From positions 28,727,001 through 28,791,000 of the forward strand of contig CM073519.1 in assembly GCA_037074615.1 (NCBI GenBank): a stretch of 64,000 nucleotides of DNA. The letters are read 5' to 3'. Below the pieces are notes generated by a model. It was not told the origin of the DNA. It made no database searches and saw only the letters and a list, made by a program, of their open reading frames with translations. Source of the stretch: Leucaena leucocephala (Eukaryota > Streptophyta > Magnoliopsida > Fabales > Fabaceae). Shown here piece after piece: positions 58,818 to 64,000 of the stretch (position 1 is the first letter of the stretch; the number at the start of each line of letters is the position of its first letter). Position numbers and translations under genes: made by a program.

Positions 58818-59582
58818 AAAGTATGTCATTCTTACATCTAAAGTTCACAAAAGAAGAAGACCCAAATCTGTGATAGTGGGTGTCTATTTTTTTGTTTCTT
58901 TCTTTCTGGGTTTTGTTTAAATATATTTCTGTTCACTTTTGACTAGATAAGTCAAAGGAATTGTGACGACGTTTTTGCGATATCTTTAATTAGGTGACGA
59001 CGTTTATAGGTTTTCATTTCTGTGTGTATATTTGGATCTTCATTTCATTCATTTCTTGGTTCTATTTAAATATATTTCTATTTGTATTTGAGCAGGTAAC
59101 CCGAAGGAATTGTGATGATATTTTTGTGATATCTTCAATTAGGTGAACATGTTTATGGGTTTTCGTTTCTGTTTATATATGAGTTTTCATTTCTTTCATT
59201 TTTGGGTTCTCTGGTTTTTCTTTCTTCCTCTTTTTTGTTCTCTATTTGTGTTTTATAGGTATATATTCTTTTTCTTCATTCTCCTCCTCCTTCAGATTTA
59301 TGACGAAGAAGGAAAGAATTTTAGTACTTTAATGGAGAAACTGGTTTAGAAGCTTATCTGATTTGAATACAGAGTTTTTCGATTATGGACTTTTTTTATT
59401 TTTACATTACTTTTTAAATCAATTGTATGGAATAACCGGTTTAAAAAAGTTAATTTTCTACACCGGTTGCATACAATTGGTGTAGAATATCATACTTTCT
59501 ACATGAGTTGTTTCTACACCGGATCTAGTCTGGTGTAGAAGCCTATTTTCAACTGGTTTAGAAAATCTATTTTCTATCAGTG
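58818..59582. mobile_element. CACTA (En/Spm) transposon remnant, right end
   Basis: The right terminus is CTATTTTCTATCAGTG at 59582, the reverse of a CACTGATAGAAAAT inverted end. The preceding 240 bp carry subterminal palindromes built from TTCTACACC / GGTGTAGAA (59456-59487 and 59512-59540) plus looser copies (AACTGGTTTAGAA). These are bound by the CACTA transposase in the family. The left end and any transposase are missing. Confidence 0.72.
58895..59203. repeat. diverged ~153-bp tandem duplication
   Basis: Units at about 58895-59048 and 59052-59203 share TTTAAATATATTTCT, GGAATTGTGA, GATATCTT.AATTAGGTGA and ATGGGTTTTC-like blocks in order. It lies inside the CACTA remnant. Confidence 0.7.
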
Positions 59583-60763
59583 TTTTCAAGGGTCTTGGGA
59601 CCATTTTATCCCTCATTCAACTAATTATTATAATGATTTAATCTTGAATTTGATTGGTTAGTTTTTAGATTAATTAACCTTAATCACAATTACCTTAATT
59701 CTTATATTATTTTATTATATTTTATCACATGTCATATCCCTTTCCTCTTGTATTTGGAACCGTGTAGCATTAGTGTGGGTCTCACAAGGATACCTCACAT
59801 GTCACCTAACCTTATCTCTTAAATTTCTTTCTTTTTAAATTATAAATTATCTAAAGACCAACTTGCGCTCAAAGACACTAACTTGGGCTTTTGGGGTCCT
59901 CATGTGATGCCATTTGGGACTCTTCTTGAGTCCAATTACTAATTAACACTAATCCCAAGGCACTTCCCTTATACTGATATTCTTAAATAACCCTAATTTT
60001 TTTAAATAAATTCTATAAAATTCTTTTAAGGGTTATGAAATTTTTATAAATTCATTCTACTATAAAATAAATTTTCTACAAAGTCTCATAATTTTTTAAG
60101 ACCCATAAGTCCTGATAAAAATTTTTTATGTTTCTTTAAATCATTTATCAAGTGTTTAATTTCACCTTAAATTTCATAATTAAGTATACAAGACTCATTT
60201 TTAACTTTTGTCAATTTTATAAATTTGTATAATAATTATAAGAATTTATTGTAAAAGTTTATCTTATTTTGAGGTCCAGAAGATACTCTACTAATTTTCA
60301 CACTTTAGAAATTAATATCAATTTATCAAGACCTTAAATCAAAATTATGAGAGATACCCGTAGCCCAAATTCTATTCTCTATTTACTAGTAAAATTTGGG
60401 ACTGAAATATTTTTGGGCAACTTTGGGCATTTTCTAGCTCAACTTTCCATAATTACACTTTTACCCCTAAATTTTGGTAAAATTGCACTTTAGTCCCTGA
60501 AATTGCCAAATTCTATTTTAGTCCCTTTCTCCCTGATTTGAAATTCTAATTTGGTCCCTGGACTTTTACTATTTATAGTTTAGTCCCTAAACTTTAACTA
60601 TTTGCAGTTTAGTCCCTCTAGCTTTATAACTTTATGCCCTTTCTCTTTCTTTGACTTAAACATTTTCTAATCATTATATTTTCTTATGATTATCATCCTA
60701 ATCCCTTCTTAACCTTTTTCCTTTATCAATCTTATACAAATAGGGAAAATATGGGATGTTACA
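59583..60763 (-). mobile_element. diverged gypsy LTR F (3' LTR of minus element)
   Basis: The right end reads TAGGGAAAATATGGGATGTTACA. The region shares the AGTCCCT/TTTTGGCC block order of A2 U3s (for example TTTAGTCCCTAAACTTT at about 60570-60605) but is much diverged. A reverse polypurine tract follows. The left side is cut by the CACTA end. Its outer terminus is TGTAACATCC in element sense, unlike the TGTCATATCC of the A/B families. Confidence 0.65.
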
Positions 60764-62581
60764 TTTCTACCCGCTTAAAAATAGATTTTGTCCTCAAAAT
60801 TTAATTAGCACCTTAGTAAAATAACTTTGGATATGTCTTGTCTTTATATCTTCATTTGTTTAATGACGAAGGCCTGGGGCATCTTTAGGAATCATATCTT
60901 CTATCTTGGCATCTGGTGGAGTACTCTCAATATTCGTAAAGCTTTATATCTTTCTCGTGCTACTATACCCCCTTTCCTTTGTCAACTCAATCAGAGTTGA
61001 AGTATGCTTCTTTCTATTTTCATCTGTTAACTATCTATCTACTTATGTTTATGAACAACTCACTATTATGAACCTATGAGTAGTGTCTATTTCTTTCATA
61101 TTAAACTCTCTAAAACTTTACTATACTCTGGGTTTTGATTAACTAGTTAGAATACTTTTCTATCTATCTATCTCTTTTCTATTCACAATTCCTTTTCTTT
61201 GAACTAATAAAAGGAAATACTTTTCATCTAACCACTACTTTGTCTAAGGGGTTTAACTAATACTAACTACTTTGTCTATACTTCCTCTATCACACTATCT
61301 TTCAGACCCTGTTAACTCATTCAAGAATCTAAAATCACTACTTCATTTTACTACCTTAACATTTACAAGGCTACATTTACTCATCTAGCTTAGGTTGACA
61401 CATTACCCTCTTGCTAGCGTATAGACTCAACCCTTAATTACCTTATCTGGCTCTTGGTCATTACTCTTTCTTAAATAAAGGAGTCTCTTCATCTTTGAAC
61501 TGTGGCTAACTTTTTCTTTCTAGACATTGTAAACTTTCCTTCTATAACTGGATACTCTTCTATTTCTTAACAACCTTTATCTATCTGCTAGTCTTAATTT
61601 GTTCTTAACTGGACTGCAATCACTTCCTAGTCATCACACAGATAATCTACTCTTGGGATTCCCTTCAACTAATCATTCGTATCTTTGTGCATTGTACTAT
61701 ATGTCTTAAGTATACCTCGTACCCATCCTCTAGTCGATGAACTTTGGCGAGGTTGGTACTTTCATTCTCATCATTTCTATAACAACTGGTCTCTACTCCT
61801 ATGGAATTTAGGTTCACATAACGATTATGTTTTGTTCCCCTAGTGCTACCTTGAGTTAACTATCGTATCTTAGCTTTTTTGACCTTTGACTAGTCAACTT
61901 CTATCTCTGTTAGTAGAGAAACCTGCTTCTCAGTAGCTGTTCCACTTAGTCAAGCCAGATCGCGTTAAGGAACATGAGACCTTATGAGGTATTAGCTAAC
62001 TAAGACCAATATACTATAACTACATCATTGAGGACTGTCTCATAAGGTTACAAGGCTAGGGTATAATGTAACAAACCTATTTGAGAGTCACTGTCACTTT
62101 CTACCGCATCCACCACACTAGCTCGTCATGATTAACATCCTCTATGTTATGTCAGTATATCTAGCTTACTTGATATGTTACGACCAGATTATTCTATGTT
62201 CTTCCTTTGCGGCCAATGGTCTTTCCTTATCATGACCTGAACTCCTCTATGTATATATTAGTTGTGTCCAAATGCCCTGATTCATCACGACCTAACTTCT
62301 TTGTGAAAATCAGTCGCAATCTAAACACCTTTCCATCATAACTTGAACATACCTTTCTCTAAACATTATCTTCCTAATATTCATTATTTGAATCATACTT
62401 TAAGCAGGAACCAATCACCTAGGGAGGGGATCTTCTTGGTTCACTTAAGATTCAAACTTCTACATTTGCAAACCTTACTTTCCTAACAAGTACTTTAACC
62501 TTAACATAATGTTAACTACTTAGGATTAGGGTATGGGAACTGTCCTATCTGATGCCATAAACTTTGCTTTGCTACAAAAAA
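60764..62581 (-). other. non-coding internal region of element F
   Basis: It opens with TTTCTACCCGCTTAAAAAT, the reverse polypurine tract, then the reverse of the AATTTTGAGGACAAAAT motif. 60790-61150 is a diverged copy of the A2 3' UTR. The rest to 62581 shows no gag or pol on either strand despite its length, and is AC/CT-rich. It runs directly into another LTR start at 62582, so the element may be a large non-autonomous derivative with LTRs on both sides. No convincing primer site is seen next to 62582. Confidence 0.55.
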
Positions 62582-64000
62582 TATAACACTTTACTTTCAA
62601 ACACCTTAGGAGCCATTCGGTAGCAATTAGAACCACTTACAAGTCCATTGAATTTCAATCTCAAAATCTGAAATTTCCAAGTTCATGGTTACTTTTCATT
62701 TGTTATTTCTAAATTTGGTGACTAACTTTGAAAAATCATAATTAATTCTAGAAAAATTGAAATGAAGTGGTTCAAAAAGATATTTGAAGCTGAAATATTA
62801 TTGAAGTTTAAGGGAAAAATATTCTTCAGACCAATTGACTATTGAACTAAGTAATTCTAACGTCAAAGTTCACTATTCATTTAGTCAAAAATCCTAAAAA
62901 ATATTTCTGAACTTTAACTTTGAAAATTTGTTCTCCTTGTATAAAAATTGAAATAAGGTATTCTTAGTGTCAAAACAAAGCTTGGCATGTTAACTAAACA
63001 TTGGTGAAATATTGTATATTTATTTCATTATTTACTATTTTTAATTACAGACTACAAGTTACTTCTCAAAACTAGTCTTTGTTCAAGTACAAGTTTTCAT
63101 CAACTAACTTTACATCAATACAATCCACAACTTGTTCATAACATAACCATACAAATATACTATAACATCATCCTTTAATCTTCACCTCTCATGCTTGATG
63201 GTCCTGCTGTATGGAATTATAGATTAGGATGAGATTTCTAGGGAAATCTCAGTAGTAAACGGTACTAAACAATGTATGTATTAATACTTGGAACTTGTGC
63301 TTGCTTGTGATTGTGTTAATATAATGTATGGGACAAGCTTCCATATAACATATAAAATATAATTGACCAAAGTAATTATAGACAGAGCTACAAATAATAC
63401 ATATGAACAACATCAATTAACAAAGCCATAACACAATCATCCTCCTTGATACTTTGCTTTCCTTTTATCCTCTTCCTTGTCACCTTTTCTTGATGTGAGG
63501 TTGTCTTCTTGAACATACAAATCAAATAGACATTGCATATTAATATATGCATTACAATCTCATTGCAACCAAGATTTAAAAATATTAAACTTGGTTAACT
63601 AAATAACCCCTAACTTTCTTTATTTGTGTTTAATTATCTTATCCTTTGAACTAACTTGTGTCTTAACTTTAACCTACACATTTTACCTTTTAAATCTATT
63701 TATGAGCTTATTATTACAAAATTCCAACTCCCAAATACCCTGCTGTACATAACCAAAAGAGTACATATAATTCTTCTAAAAATTCTCATTTTGATTCCAA
63801 TACTTTATTCCACACAATTTTTCCTTTCAAAACCATTGGAAGAATTAAAATTATGAAATTCATATCACTATTTGTGCTTATGAGCAGTTTTAAAATTATA
63901 TCTTTTAATTCTAATACTTATAAAGTTCAAATCTTTTCATTCCTACACAAAATCATCATCTGGATTTAATGGAAGCATTAGATCATTGAAAATACACTTT
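62582..64000 (-). mobile_element. diverged gypsy LTR (A2-like), runs off window
   Basis: TATAACACTTTACTTTC...CACCTTAGGAGCC aligns with the A2 left end TGTAACATCCTTACTTTT...GTCTTAGGGACC, with the first TG changed to TA. Later blocks (AGAACCACTTACAA; GAGATTTCTAGGGAAATCTC; CAAAATCATCATCTGGATTT) follow A2 order. It is the most diverged A2-like copy here. It is probably the 5' LTR partner of 59583-60763. Confidence 0.65.

Noticed and set aside
59143..59349. Hydrophobic 68-codon frame resembling membrane segments
   Set aside because: It is T-rich low-complexity DNA inside the CACTA remnant. Phe/Leu richness is expected from composition.
1..64000. CRISPR array, operon, riboswitch or bacterial-type system
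   Set aside because: The content is plant nuclear retrotransposon DNA. No regularly spaced short repeats with unique spacers and no prokaryotic gene order exist here.
1..64000. tRNA, rRNA or snoRNA genes
   Set aside because: No box A/box B pair with a cloverleaf was seen. The tRNA-like matches are the two primer binding sites only.

Overview
This is a gene-poor, repeat-dense stretch of a flowering-plant nuclear genome, almost entirely nested LTR retrotransposons. The evidence is plant-type Ty3/gypsy and Ty1/copia polyproteins, initiator-Met-tRNA primer sites of copia type, a CACTA (En/Spm) terminus, and the ruins of one host gene, a class III (GH18) chitinase. That gene resembles the hevamine-type chitinases of woody eudicots. 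A member of the Euphorbiaceae is possible, but the window does not prove it. I found no intact protein-coding gene, no tRNA or rRNA gene and no CRISPR. Every recognisable coding region carries stops, frameshifts or deletions.

Labels are mine. A1 is a gypsy LTR of about 2.6 kb, in + orientation. A2 is a related gypsy LTR of about 3.35 kb, nearly always in minus orientation. B is a related gypsy LTR of about 3 kb. C is a copia LTR of 1.77 kb found only as solo LTRs. D is a minus-strand copia element with 471-bp LTRs. E is a plus-strand copia element with 187/188-bp LTRs. F is a diverged gypsy element. A1, A2 and B begin TGTCATATCC and end GGATGT(T/G)ACA.

Layout. 1-6535: 3' tail and LTR of an A1 element fused tail-to-tail to minus A2 LTR pieces. 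6611-12996: decayed Athila-like gypsy element (gag, protease, RT) cut by a solo A2 LTR with a perfect ATCCC target duplication. 13001-23731: minus A2 LTR plus 3' UTR fused to the plus integrase and LTR of a B element, then an inverted B-like LTR, giving a palindrome of about 6 kb. 23732-26758: AT-rich, largely unassigned DNA. 26759-35278: copia E, invaded by an A2 LTR and missing its RNase H. 35566-38115: chitinase pseudogene split by a C solo LTR with TSD TAATG. 38116-56467: copia D on the minus strand, hit by an A1 solo LTR (TSD TATTA), a B/A2 chimeric gypsy element (TSD ACAAA) and another A1 LTR (TSD AGCTG), which itself holds a second C solo LTR. 56468-64000: mosaic A2/B LTR, CACTA end, and the F element with a long non-coding internal region.

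The genes do not work together as a system. The window is a record of insertion, LTR-LTR recombination and illegitimate rejoining that dismantled a chitinase locus. The most unusual objects are a gypsy element with mismatched chimeric LTRs but a perfect target duplication, the 6-kb inverted LTR pair, an LTR with a tandemly duplicated promoter block, modular exchange among the LTR subfamilies, and a conserved hairpin in every A2 LTR examined.
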